A stretch of 64,000 bases of DNA from Mycteria americana (Eukaryota > Chordata > Aves > Ciconiiformes > Ciconiidae): contig NC_134367.1 of NCBI RefSeq assembly GCF_035582795.1, positions 51,491,562 to 51,555,561 on the forward strand. The letters are read 5' to 3'. The notes below the pieces were generated by a model, which saw only the letters and a program-made list of their open reading frames with translations, did not search any database and was not told the origin of the DNA. A program made the translations under genes and the position numbers. How positions within the stretch are numbered: the stretch's first letter is position 1; every line of letters starts with the position of its first letter. This document shows positions 36,101-48,790 of the stretch, piece after piece.

Positions 36101-39100
36101 GAGCGCAGTGCAGCCCAGTACAACTGGCATCCTGGTAGGTATTATAGCATCTGCGTGTCTGGTGGACATAAAAAATCAACTCTATCCTATTGCCTAACTT
36201 GTGCCAGCAAACATAGTGCCCAATGCAAGGATCACCTTAGTGAACTTTTGATGCAATAGGCCTGCTTCTCTTGGAAGCCAAGAGCCATCCACACAGTTCT
36301 TGTGATATAAAAAAGCACAACTCATATTCTTATTTCTCTACAGGCCCTTTACATTGCCAGAGCTTTGTGGATGAGCTGGACTAGACTTATAAAGCAGTCT
36401 TAGACACAGGAAGGGTGACTGAGATGCTCAGCATTGCCCAATAGCAGAGATGTAGGGAAAGCAAAGGCTTTATCTCCAAAATCAGGTATTTTAAGCACCT
36501 CCAGGTTGATATAGGCAGCTGTATGTTGATCTTGGGCACTGAAGCAAAAACCAGGAGTGAAAGGAAAGCACTTTGCTCAGCTGTATCAGGAGAGCCCATT
36601 GCTGAACACTAGACTCTCTAGGTAGGGAGCAACAACGACAGGCTCAGGAGGCAGGTCCATCTGTCCAAGGTGCAAATCCTGATATGTGAGAAATTCTGAG
36701 GATTCCAAGGGGTTTATATGGATGAAAAAGAAAACAAGAGAATCCATAGATTTTTCCCTGGCTGTTGTTTTATTTGAAGAGTCTCCTTTGTATTTCCCAA
36801 CTACACCAACTGAGGCAGGACTATGGGCTTTGGAAACCCTTATGGCCACACCTGAAACTAGATTAATATGTCAAAATCCCTTGTACATAATGGCACTGCT
36901 GTCTCCCCAGTTCTCTTTGCCTCACTGTGAACTCCGTTATTTCTGCCAGCTGTGGTGCCTGTCCTTTTCTCCCCTGTTTTCTTATCTGCTGCCTTATAGT
37001 GTGTTCCTGGTAACTATGCCTTCTTCTCCTCACTGTTGCTGATTGGGTTTCTCTTGTTGATTTTTGCAGCTCGAGTCCTATTTTAAGAGCTTCAGGTTTC
37101 AGCTGCCAGCTCAACAGAGAGTCACTGACCTCACTGCATAGCTGTTTCTGCCTTTTACACCTTGTGCACTCTCCAGTTACCTTTTGGCTGCTCTGATTTC
37201 TTTGTCTTGCTTTTGTTCTCCCTTTAGCCCATCAATCTGGTGATAGTTACCCATAACTCTCCTCTCAGCTTCCCTTGTTGCCCTTTCACACCCACTAACT
37301 ACTAACTCTGCCAGCCTCTACACTGCCTTATTTCATCCGGGCACATGGTCTGGTGAATGCCTCTGGAGCCTTGTGTTCATGCTCTGCATCTTTGCATTTA
37401 TCCTTGGGAAAAAATCCGTTCTTCATCCACTGCCTGCTAGGGTCCCTTCAGCCTCCTCCCTTCCCTACTCATTCTTTGATTAGCACTTTCCTTCTCCAGA
37501 CTCACCAGCATAGTCTTTCTATGGATCGCCCTCTTCGTCTGTTTTCAAATAAGCCTCTGAAGTCCCTGCAAAAACAACCCTCCTCTACATACCATTATGC
37601 CTTTCTCATCTCCTTTACCTCTTATCCTTTCAAATGGCTAGTTTACTCCCATTCTCTTGAACTCACCTCTCTGACACTCAGCAGTCTGGTTTTCAGCCAC
37701 TTCACTCTGCAGGAATTGCTCTCTCTAAAATCACTAATGATGTCCTTCTAGTCAATTCTAACCGCCTCTTCTCCAGCCTCTTTCCCTTTGATTTTTCCAA
37801 CACCTTTGACATATCAGACCATTCCTTCCCTTGGAGTTCCCCACAACTCAGCTGCTCTGCTGAAAATTGCCATCTTTAGTTTTAGGAGAGCTTGGTAGCT
37901 GACAGCGAGAAGCGTAAGAATAGGGGCACAATGAAAAGGATAATTCTTTGTATTGTCTTCTGCACACTAATGAAGCTCCTCTTAGGAAACCATGAAGATT
38001 TTAAGGGCAAACCCAACAGTAAGGAAAATCCCAGCACAGGATCCGTCTGCTTCCTATAAACCTCTATGCCGGACTTAACGTATAATATGAGATTTCACCT
38101 TTCTTATCCTCATAGTTTCCTTGACAGATTCTTGTAAGGAAGAAGAAAAGGGAGAATAATGAAACCAATTATTTCACCTTTCTATAGATTTGTTGTGTCA
38201 TGACTCTCTGTCTACCAATAAAATCAGAGATGGATTCATTCTGAACTATATCTAGATATACAATAAAGACAGAAAGAGGATCAGGCTGGGAAGATAGCAG
38301 AGTCTTTCCAGTGTCAGGTAGCTGAAAGCTAAAGAACATCATACATGGTAAAAGCAAATGCAGTGGCGTAGAGAAGGTCACAGTCAAAGGTTCAGGGAGG
38401 GGTTAAATCCTATAGCTCAGCAATGAAGCCCTTTTCAAGTTAGGCTATACTTGCAGAGAGCTACATGGGTAACGTGAAAAGATGTTCCTACTGTTTGGCT
38501 TTCACTGTACCCATTTTTACAAAGATAGTTCTACTTGAAAAGTGGACGGAATAAAATCCATAATCACTTTATGTGGACCTTAAAAAACCAGAAGTTCATG
38601 CGCAGGGTGCACAGAGACATAACACATGAGAACTATCATGAACTTCAAATCAAACTGCCACACTCTGTACCCTTCTACCCTAGTTTCAAGCTCTGTTTGC
38701 CTGCCTCAAGTCTGCAGCAAAGCTGTGGATGATAAAACACACTGTGTTTCCTGTTAAAGTAAGAACAGGTTGCAGAAAATGATATTTAAAAAATCAGGGG
38801 AATTAACTTTAACTATTGGACGCACTACTCCCTCCCCTGTGTGTCAAAGCAATTAGTGAGAGTCAGATCAAAGGATCCACTCTGCAGAAAAGAGAGAAAT
38901 AGAATCCAGTGTCAAATGTCCCCCTGCAAAGACAAAATATATGCAAATAAATTGCAGGTAACTAGGAGATCTGATACTATACCACCGCCAGGAGGAGAGG
39001 GTCAGCAGTTACATCTGATAATAGCCTCTCTCTTTTATTTGGGGATCACTATTTTCCAAAAGAAAAGCTAAATATTGATTAAGTGATATCTCAAATACCA

Positions 39101-39780
39101 CAAGATTATCAAACCAATTACAGGGATTAACTTCCCAAAATGCTCCAGTATAACCTCAGCTGCAGAAACTGTGCCAACTTGGTAATGGCTATTAACGTCT
39201 GTATGCACAAGAGTAATCCCCTGGTTTTGTTTCTTTTTTCCTCTCTCTCTCTCCCTCTCTGATTGTTCCTATATATATTATAGTTTTTCTGAGTGCATGG
39301 GACATAGCACTTGGGAACCTCATTCTGCATTCCCTGGTGGGACCTGCTTAGAGTCAGAGGAAGCCAAAGGTTATTCAAGGAGGACACAAGACATCTAGTT
39401 GTGTTGCCCACTTCCACATGAGAAAGCCTTCCCTTTAGAAGAGGGCAGGAGACTTTGCCAGTCATGAAGTCCTGAATGGATATGCTGATTTTGATCACAC
39501 TAATCAGTCTCGTTCCCTGATAGCGCTAGCTACCTCAGGATTGAATGTGCTGCAAACACCTTTGAGAACAGCATCAGATGGCTGGAGAAGTTTATCTCCA
39601 CTAAACAAGAGCTCCGGCTGAGTCCCCAGCACAGTCACAGAGTCCAGGCTGTTTGGTAGCTTTCTATCCCCAGAGCCCACTCTCACGTTCACGCTGATGG
39701 GGACAGCTCACTTTTGCTTCCATTTCTTCCCCCTCACTCTTCTCTTAGGGGGAGAAGCAACTTTAAAGCATGGGAGAGAC
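33161..39780. other. Intergenic sequence, no gene recognised
   Basis: No gene is identified. The longest open frame in the left part, 33936-34355 (139 codons), is not recognisable. A 12-bp perfect hairpin lies at 34040-34078 and is reported separately. The region 36900-37750 is rich in CT and TTCTCCT but is not a clean repeat. Confidence 0.55.
34040..34078. repeat. Short inverted repeat (12-bp perfect arms)
   Basis: GGAGGCCCAGGG and CCCTGGGCCTCC pair perfectly around a 5-nt loop (CTCTA). The stem extends by a further GGTTG/CAACC after a one-base bulge. It lies in intergenic sequence with no gene nearby. Confidence 0.85.
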
Positions 39781-39839
39781 AGACAGAGAGAGCATGACGC
39801 CCTATAATCCAACAAGTCAACTTCCCGAGCTCAAACATG

Positions 39840-40210
39840 AACTGATTTTTTTTTTCTTCCCTCGCCTTATAAAAAAGAAATTGACTTTTGTTTGGAGTTT
39901 GTGAAAAGTGGGACTCGGGGCCCAGTCAATGGGGCTCCCCGCAGCGCGGGCTGAGTGGAGCCATCTCGAACCAGTCAGCCGCGGCACCAATTAATCCGCT
40001 CTTTGTCACAGCCCCGGCCTCAGCAGCAGCGGCAGCAGTAGCAGCAACACATTTGGCCATTGTTCAGACCTTCATGCAACGGGATTTACCCTTTCAAAGA
40101 GGCAGTTTTGTCCCAAAGAGTTCGAGCGGAAGTTTCTCACTGACAATTTGCCCCAAATAGATAGATTTGTCAGCAGCAACCTTTAAAAGCAAAAAGCCAT
40201 GGAGGAAAAA
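39840..40210. promoter_or_regulatory. Candidate conserved element with SOX motif
   Basis: This is an isolated block with slightly raised CpG, an AATTAATCC core near 39990 (OTX/bicoid type), an AGC-repeat patch at 40020-40047, and CCATTGTTC at 40057-40065, which is the reverse complement of the SOX core GAACAATGG. A 90-codon frame (39888-40160) crosses it, Ala-rich where it reads the AGC patch. It has no domain, and I consider it incidental. The element lies about 10 kb upstream of the NR2E1 promoter. Confidence 0.4.
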
Positions 40211-43200
40211 GGGGAGAAAAAGAAGTGTGGGGGGAAGAGCAAGTGCATCCTTGTCCGTCTGTCTGTCTGTCTGGGGGTCTGTCCTGAGCAGGTGGGGTGG
40301 GCGCAGGGCCTGAGGTACAGAAGGGCGAAATGGCATTGATGGGGGCTCTTGTTCATCTCAAGGCAGATGTAGCAAGGGAGCTAACAAGCTCCCAGGCTGT
40401 TGTATAGCTGCTCTGACTTCTGAAAGCCTTTCACGGAACTTCTTTTACATGGCATTGTCATGCCTGCTACACAGCACTGTGCTAGGCTGGCCAGGGTTTC
40501 CCAGCCCCAAATACTCCACCGGCAGCTCAATTCTGAGAGCAGCAGGCCTCATTCTCTGTGGCCTTGCCACCAAAATCTACATTTAAACCAATACAAGCAG
40601 TTTTTTGCAAACAGGCTGCTGTAGCTTTTCCTATGCACAGTGCACTGGGGCCCACACACCAGGCAGAAAAAGGTGAAACAAACCCACAGGTATTTCCTGC
40701 CCCCACACCAATGCTGCTATGCTCCTTAAGGGCACACTCCCCTTTGGACTTCAAGGACTGTTTGCATGAACTGAGGATTGAACCCACTCTGTTGCAAACT
40801 GCAGCTATTCACATGCACCGGTGTTGCTCCCGCCCTGGGATCGTAGTACTGCCCAATATCCCTGGCTCACACGTGGGACCTGCCCTTCCCCACAACACCT
40901 CCCCGCATACTCCAAATCCAGAAAGGGAGAAAGCGCAGGAAACTCTGTCCCCAGCTTGGGCTCCAGCAGATCCGGGTCCATATACACACAGCCTCTCCCA
41001 GCATCATGGAGACAGCCCTGCTCTCACATTGGAGGGTAGCAACTGGGAGAGCCCCAACCCTGTCAGACTAATCTCTATAGCACAAATTTTGGGAAAAATG
41101 AAAAAAAAAAAAAAAGCAGCCTAATTTCACCTGTGACTCCACCTCCCATCCTGTTACACCAGCTGGGTGGGTGGTGAGGGGGTGGCTAGCAGGTTTCTTT
41201 GATTACCATGGTGCTGAAAACTAGAGCCCTGCTTCTTCCTAGGAAAGGCTGGAAGAGGTTGTTCAGCCCTACATAGGTTCACCTTTGCATACAAGAAACT
41301 GTCATCTCATCACCTAGACTGCAAGTGTAGCCTTTCCTGCTCCACAGTCCTTTGCTTGGCAAAGAAGCCAAATTCACAGGAGAACATGTAGTTCTGCTGT
41401 AGTCACGGGCTTATCTACTGCTATTCAGGCAGTTTGGCTTCCCAAACAAAGCTGAAGAAACCCAGTTTGCTGGAGTAGGTCTGCTGCAGCTATCTGACCT
41501 AAAGGAGGGGCATGAAGAATGGATGCAAGGCAGCTATACAGCCCTAAAACTTTGCAATGAACTCTGGAAACTTCATTGCTGGGTGACAGCCGGTCCAGCT
41601 CTTCTGTCAGACTACTTTGTTTCGCTGTATCTTAAATGGGTTTGATCTACATTACTCAAAGGACCTCATTGTTTGAGTATTGCCCAGCCCACTGGTGTTT
41701 ATTTGATGGCCTTCTCAAGCCATTTCCTGAAAGACACTAGAAAAATGAAGGCCAATTTCAAACTGACATCAAAAATGTCACCAGCCTGCTTTATACCCAC
41801 CAAGTTCCCCTAAGCCTGCTTACACCTGCTCTTGGAAAGGGAAAAGGGTACAAGTGGCTGTAACCTAATTATAAACCAGCCAGAAGCAGGGGTGGTTTAC
41901 AATTAGGTTAGGGCTATTCCAAGTGAGTAGGTTTACAGCAAAACTAGAAGACACTGAGCTAAAACTGAAACATCGGGCTCCACACTTGAAGACACCAGGA
42001 GGTGTCACATGTTCTAGGTGGCCTTCAGCACAGGGGACAAAGAGTTCAACAAACAGTTGCAGAGCAGCAGTGTCCTCAGTTGCAGCAGGCAGGTGTAAGA
42101 CCTAAGACCTTCTCCATCTGCAGAGGAGTTTTAAGAGACCATAAGGGCAGGTAAGTAAGGATGGACACACCTTGCAATGGTGCAAGGCAGTGAGACAGGC
42201 TAAAAGTCAAGCAGTATAATTGCAAATATGTTAAAATACAGTGTTCTCCAGCAAAGCCAGGAGAGACAGATGCCCATGTGTAATCTCTCCTGTAGAGGCC
42301 TCACTTATTCTACTCTCCTGGAAATGCAAAGTAAATTAACACTGTTCTTCCCTGGTATGGGAAGAACACTGGTAGGAGGGACAAATGGTATTCCCTAGGA
42401 AGCTTAGCTGTCCCATCGTTTATTCCCTTAGCATGACTGGCCCTGGTCATCAATCAAATCAACAGGGTTCCCAAGACCAAAACTCTCCTTCCTCCTCAAG
42501 TAGTGAGTTTGCTTATGATTTCCAATAGCAGAAAAATCCAGCTACTGGATATGACAGAAAATATTCTACCAGCTACAGTGTATTTACCACATGCACAGAA
42601 AAATGAACAGAAGAAGAACCCAGTTCCTCTGTTTGTCTGTTAGGTTCTGAATCACATCAACCTCATGCCAGCAGAAGTGCTAGGTGGATTTGAGCAGCAT
42701 CAGCCAACACTGACTGCAATGACAACACATAGAAAATGTCAATAATAACCAAACAAATGCTCCTGACAGTAAAAAAACGGTTAATTAACCGTACAGTAGA
42801 TTTTAAACAATGTCCCATGTGTATTTGCAGCCAAACTACAGTATTTGGATCACTCTTGGAGTTTCTTAAACATCATGATTTAATATGCAGTATAGTCTCT
42901 GCACTTGTAATTGGAATAAAAGCGTTGAGCAACAATCTGTGCATTGGACTTCTACTACTTGTAACTAAGTGATCTGCCATACAACCTTTTGCTTACCAGT
43001 GTCAGCACTGCCACAGAACGGAGTAATTATGAAAAGCAATTAACGGAAACATTACTAGTTGTTATTACTCCACATGCACTGTTCCATGCTGAATGGCCAT
43101 CCATGCCAATCCTCAGAGTTTTAGGTTAAATGTTCCAATACTTTGTGCTCTGTATTGCAGCACAAAGAACTAAATAATAAGACAAGCTCTGTCTGGGATT

Positions 43201-43977
43201 CCCATCACACATTCCTCTGATTTATATTTCTTTATAAGAGCCATTCCTCATTAAAAAGAGGGACATACAGTTATTGGATCACATCTCACCAAAGACAGAT
43301 TGTGTCCCATATCCAAGCACCTGTAATTCCCTAATGATGACACAATGTTCTTGTGACAATTGCAGCAAAATTGCATCTGGCAAAATTGCATGGGGACATG
43401 AGTGAAAATATCTGAGAGCACTTAGAGCTGGGAATCCCTGGGTTGACAGCATGCGATTGTCCCACACTGCAGAAAGCACTCCAGGTACCAGGGTTTGTGA
43501 ACCATCAAAATACACTGCAAGTTCAAGGACGTACATTATATTTTAATGGTGAAATCTTAGCTGAGGACTGACAGGACTTTTCAGTTCAGAGAGCCTGCCT
43601 GGAACTTTATTCACGCCAAATTCTGCAGATCTTGTGCACACCAGCAATCCTGTTGAAGCCCATTACACTACTATCTATTCCATATTTATGACAGAGGACC
43701 ATAGGATCAGAACCTGTCTCAGTGGTGTATTGTCATTGAACTGTGTTTTCTGTTCAGGTAGAACAAGCACAAATAGCTGCAGAAGTTAAATCATTTTACA
43801 GAGGATCATGGCAGACCTCTGCTTTCCTCTTTTCTTAGAGCTAGGAGTGCTGGATTTCATTACGTAGACTCAAACCACTGGTTTCTCAAGTTCATCATCC
43901 TGGCCTCATCAATGTCCGAAATCTCAAAAGGCAGAAAACCTCAACCAACCTCATAATACATCTAGCTAGTTGCAGAG
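40211..43977. other. Intergenic sequence, no gene recognised
   Basis: Ordinary intergenic DNA. It includes a short GTCT run (40254-40272), an A-run near 41101, and the 20-bp inverted repeat at 41861-41910. A frame of 188 codons (40558-41124) has no identifiable domain. Confidence 0.55.
41861..41910. repeat. Imperfect 20-bp inverted repeat
   Basis: The arm 41861-41880 (TAACCTAATTATAAACCAGC) pairs with 41891-41910 with two mismatches, around a 10-nt loop. This could be a terminal-repeat remnant or a simple hairpin. No transposon body is recognised. Confidence 0.8.
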
Positions 43978-44518
43978 TGTCCTGGTTTTGGCTGGGATAG
44001 AGTTAATTTTCTTCCTAGTAGCTGGTCTAGTGCTGTGTTTTGGATTTAGGATGAGAATAACGTTGATAACACACTGATGCTTTAGTTGTTGCTGAGCAGT
44101 GCTTACACTAAGTCAAGGACTTTTCAGCTTCTCATCCTGCCCTGCCAGCAAGGAGGCTGGAGGTGCACAAGAAGCTGGGAGGGGACACGGCCAGGACAGC
44201 TGACCCCAACTGGCCAAAGGGCTATTCCATACCATATGGCGTCATGCTGAACAAAAAACCGGGGGATTTGGCCGGGGGGGCACAGCCGCTGCTCGGGAAC
44301 TGGCTGGGCATTAGTCAGCGGGTGGTGAACAATTGCATTGTGCATTTGTATATTCTTTTATCATTATTATTATTTTCCCTTCCTTTTCTGTCCTATTAAA
44401 TTGTCTTTATCTCAGCCCACGAGTTTTACCTTTCCGATTCTCTCCCCCATCCCACTGGTGGGGGGAGAGAGCGAACGGCTGTGTGGTGTTTAGCTGCCTG
44501 CTGGGTTAAACCCCAACA
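43978..44518 (+). mobile_element. Solo ERVL-like LTR, plus orientation
   Basis: It begins TGTCCTGGTTTTGGCTGGGA and ends ...GGGTTAAACCCCAACA, 541 bp. An ATTAAA polyadenylation-type hexamer lies at 44395-44400, in the expected part of an LTR. The flanks CAGAG and CAAAG form a 5-bp target duplication with one mismatch. This is the only copy in the window in the same orientation as NR2E1. No internal region is present. Confidence 0.9.
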
Positions 44519-47500
44519 CAAAGTGACACATACTGTGCTCTCCTCTGCTTGGACTTGCAAGTAATTGCTCTACCTGCAAAGATATCCTGTGACCTATATT
44601 TTATGAAGCAAGAGATAAAGCAAGCATGTCTATAAATGTCATAGACAGTCATAAAACTGTTCGTCTCTTCTTAAAAATCTATCTGTACCAACTGACTCAA
44701 TACTTTCAAGCAGCACTGAATGCAATATGCTGACTCAATGCTGCATCTGGAAGTATTTATTTTTGTTGGTTCTAAATTCATTTCCCAAAATAGATACCAC
44801 AGATCTGGTCTCCAGCCAATATCAAGAGATATAGCTAAACTGAAGTCAATGGAGCTGAGCCATTACATTGCCAGCCAGAAATATGGCCCTTCCTAAGAGC
44901 ATTCTTTGCTGCCACTACACAGTATTTTGTGCAATTGCCTCAAAGGTCAGCTTGTTAATAGGCTTCTACAGCAAAATTTGGGACGCTAATCTACCATAGA
45001 AATGATTACGTTCAAAGTGCGATCAATCAGGGTCATAGCTGAGGCAACCCTTTCCTACGCACACACAAGTGCTTAGGACGTAACCAGAGCTATTCGTTTA
45101 ACAGATTGGTAAAATGATTTTTAAATGTCACAGCATAGCTCCAAGATGTATTTATTCCTTGTAGTCAGCATTCTTTTGTTGGCAATTTAAAACTGTTAAA
45201 GTACAGACCTGATCTAATTTTAAGTTTTCTTTTATTGAGATAATAATATATTTGCCCTCGTATTCAGACCTTTCACTAGTTTTATACAGCTGTGTCTCTA
45301 CCGGCTTCAGTATTGATACTGTCTTTTGTGTTCATGTCAGGAAAACTAAAATGAGGCTGTTTCTCTCTAAATTAGATTGCAGCTGCTGCTACATCATTGG
45401 CTTATTACGACACTTTGATTTATATCTAACTACCAAACTAACAAATAAGTCAAGTTACTAACTAGAGCCGCTTTGTTAAGCGCTTGTCTCGCATTGTCTA
45501 GATGGGATCAGGTACCAATGTAGGCGTATAAGCCAAGCCTGACATATCCCTTTCAAAGGCATACGTGATTAATGGGGCATTTCATTGCTGCAAGTGAACT
45601 CAGGCTTGTTCCACCCCTGAATACGAGTATTGAGAAGAAGTGCCATGACTTACGGACATACTCTTTTCTCAGTATCTTCCTTAGGTATAATTTTCCCCGC
45701 TATTCTGCGCAAGGTAGCTTTGCTAACGCACACTCATCAGATGCACATGTGGAAACAGAGATATATGGTCACTGTTTCATGCAGTCATTAACTTATTTAA
45801 CCAAGCATGCTCACGCACAAGGAAGAAACTCACCACTTTTTCACTGTCATCTGCAGGGAACGCAGGTCTTCCCCAACGTTTTGCTGGATGAATTACGCAG
45901 GGTGGAGGATGGGCTGAGAGCAACTCAAGCCCAAAAGCCACCAGGGTAACTGGTGCATTCACCGGGACGCCTCGGCGTGCGGAGATCGAACACAGGGCAC
46001 CACCGGCACACGGAAAGTCATCCCCGGCTACAGTGGGAAGGTGGTTTTGCTTGACAGAAAAAGCGTGGACAAGAAGAAACCCCTCTTGCTCCAGGGGAAA
46101 GGGAACGATCACAGGACAGTCTTTTCACTGGATCATCTTTCTGTGTCTGGGATTGTCACTTTTTGGAAAAAAAGTCTTGTCTTGCCCTGCCTGGAGAAAA
46201 CTCACAGCACGAAGCTGTGGTCTTTGTTTTTTTTTAAATTAGCCGGGAAAACTAGTGTGGCCCTGCAGCTCCAGAAGGTGCCCAGCCCCACGGCAGGTGT
46301 GAGGTGGCACCAAGATGGCCGCCAGGGCGGTTGCCAGGCAGCGTCCTCAGCTCCCGGGTTCAGCCATGTTGGGTGTGACGGCCCAGGCAGGGTGTGGGGA
46401 GGGCCAGCGCTGCCATCGTTGGGTGTGCGCTGCGGCACCAGCACATCGCCCCACACCTCCCCAGGCATAGCCCTCCAGAGGAGGTGTCTGTGAGGCAAGG
46501 GCTTCGCAAGGAAGGCTCAATATCACGAAAGAGCTCGTTAGGTGCATCTATACTCCCCACATGGGAGTATGGATGCGGGGAGTATATAACCCAGTATATA
46601 TAACCCAGCCCGAGCTGGGCATCAAGCACAGCCATGTCACAGGCCAGGAGCGTGGCGGGGCGGCTGAGGAGCAGCACAGTCCCTTCAGCAGCCGTCGCAG
46701 TGCCGCTGCCTGTCCATCTGCCTGAAGGTGGATGCAGAAAGTAGTTTGTGGCAGCGCCACAAAAACATGGACTGCGACCTGCAAAGAAGGGAAGGTGCCT
46801 CAGATTTCAGGGGGGATTTAGCAATCCAGAAGAATGGAACCCGGTGGATATTTACGCTGCAAGGGTGCTGCCATGCTAACCTCCCTGCACAGGGCTGCCT
46901 AGGGTGCTGAAGGATGTCCCAGCTCTTCCCTGGCACGTGAACCAAAGGAGGGGAGTGGAGATAGCTTCTCGTGCGCCCCAAAGCAACAGCAGCTCCTCCT
47001 CGCAGGAGAAAATAGCTCTATGCTTTCCTTCCTTATCTCCTTTCCAAGAAAACAGATACGTCAGATTTGCCTGATCTTACCCACCTGCTTCCCATTGAGA
47101 GAAAAGGATGAAAACAGCACATCCGTATATTCTGCTGCTACATCCATACACTTCTGGCAGCTTAATTTTTTCCCTTGTCCGACCTCCTTCACTTTTTTCT
47201 TTTTCCTTTTTTTTTGTTCACTGATGATCTTTTGGCTCCCCGTCCAAAGAGGAGAAAAGACAAGCAAGGTGAAGGCAGAAGGAGCGGTGTGCTTGAAGAT
47301 GGGTCTCACGTTGGATTTGTCTGGCTGCTAAGACTCCAACAGACGAAAAGATACCTGGCAAGAGACCATGGCACAACGCTGAGAAATGTCACCATGTAAT
47401 TGTAGTCATAGTCCAGAGTCCTGGAGGAGATACAGTGAAAAGGGAACACACACCAGCTTCTATAGCAGGTTTGATAACTATTTGTACTTCCAAGGCATTA

Positions 47501-48558
47501 CAAGGACACAGTAAATTTCATTACTATATTAGCATCTTCTGCATATGTAGGACTGCCTAATAAACAAAATGCTAAATATAATGGTAAATGGTAATAATGG
47601 TAACAATGATAAATACTAAATGCTAACTATAATTTCCTGCCTTGTTGGAGCTGGACTACTTTTCCACCAAACGACCATAGAAACAGCTTTGAGAGAAGCT
47701 GCAGTGAAAAGCTGGAGTGCGGAGAGAGCTCTTCCCTGTGCTCTTGGAGGATGCACCCTGAGTTCACTTTCAGGGCTCAGATATCTCTGTCCATCACAAA
47801 AACAACAAACCTCAGCTGGTGCAGGATTGCAAAGCAACACCAGGCACAGCCCGGGGGACTGAGCTGGTGGTTTGCTCCGTCCTCAGTGACCCACAGCCCC
47901 AGCCCATGTGCAGTGTCTGTGTTATGTTAGTGGAGTTTTGAGTTGAGGGGTGGACAGTTTGAGCTCTTCTTTTTCTCTCTCCTGGCAGAGCCTGATGCTG
48001 TACATGGGAGCAAAATCCCTGCTCGCATTCAGAGCAGCCTGTCTCAGGTGTGGCTGGAACCTGTGGATAAAGTTTGACCAGCCTTTGCAGAGTTTTTCAG
48101 GTGACTTTAAGTTTACAGGGCAAAGAATTATAGCTTCTGTAGGACTGGAGATCTGCCTCACTAGTGCAGGGGATGCCCAGGGCCGGGTTAATCATCTGTC
48201 TTTGTTTTGGCCCTAGGCCCTGCTAATGTAGCATGGTCATCTCCTTCCTTGTTGCTTCAGTCCTTGCTCAAAGAGGTGAACCTTTCCCTGCCTCCCTGGA
48301 AGCAGACTGGGAGTGAAAATCTGTCTGCATTCCCTGATCCACCAGCTTCTTTGCTTTCTGGGATCTCCCTGAGCAACTTCCCAGCCCTCTGCACAGTGTC
48401 CCTCAGTGTTAGGCAGGACCAGGCTTGTCCCAACTGAAGGCTTCCCTCTGAGTCATGGAGGCACTGGTCCCACGGGGAGAAAAGAGCAGAAAGTCACCAG
48501 GATCCCAGTGCTGTCCAGAGTCACACAGCCCTGCGACACAGGTACGGTACAGGCACAG
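44519..48558. other. Intergenic sequence with a promoter-like patch at 46.2-46.8 kb
   Basis: Most of this region is ordinary. Between about 46200 and 46750 it is GC-richer and carries several promoter-type motifs, described separately. No open frame matches a known family. Confidence 0.5.
46300..46620. promoter_or_regulatory. Promoter-like patch: YY1-type motif, hairpin, double TATA
   Basis: A YY1-type AAGATGGCCGCC lies at about 46313. A 14-bp hairpin with one mismatch lies at 46544-46576 (arms GCATCTATACTCCC and GGGAGTATGGATGC, loop CACAT). It is followed directly by two TATA-like motifs in a short direct repeat (TATATAACCCAG, then TATATATAACCCAG) at 46583-46609. The patch could be a real promoter, an unrecognised LTR, or chance. 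Confidence 0.3.
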
Positions 48559-48790
48559 CTGGGGTCAGCCGTCCCGCCTGTGTCCCCTCCCAGCTCCTTG
48601 TGCACCCCCAGCCTACTCGCGGGTGGGATGGGGTGAGAAGCAGCAAAGGCCTTGACCCTGTGTAAGCACTGCTCAGCAGTAACGAAAACATCCCTGCGTT
48701 GTCAACACTGTTTCCAGCACAAATCCAAAACATAGCCCCAGACTAGCTACTGTGAAGAAAATTATCTCTACCCCAGCCAAAACCAGCACA
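48559..48790 (-). mobile_element. Truncated ERVL-like LTR fragment
   Basis: On the minus strand this begins TGTGCTGGTTTTGGCTGGGG at 48790. It matches the variant LTR at 9204-9799 for about 230 bp and then stops, so the distal part is missing. The shared TTCACAGTAGCT and related differences place it in the 9204 subfamily. Confidence 0.8.
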
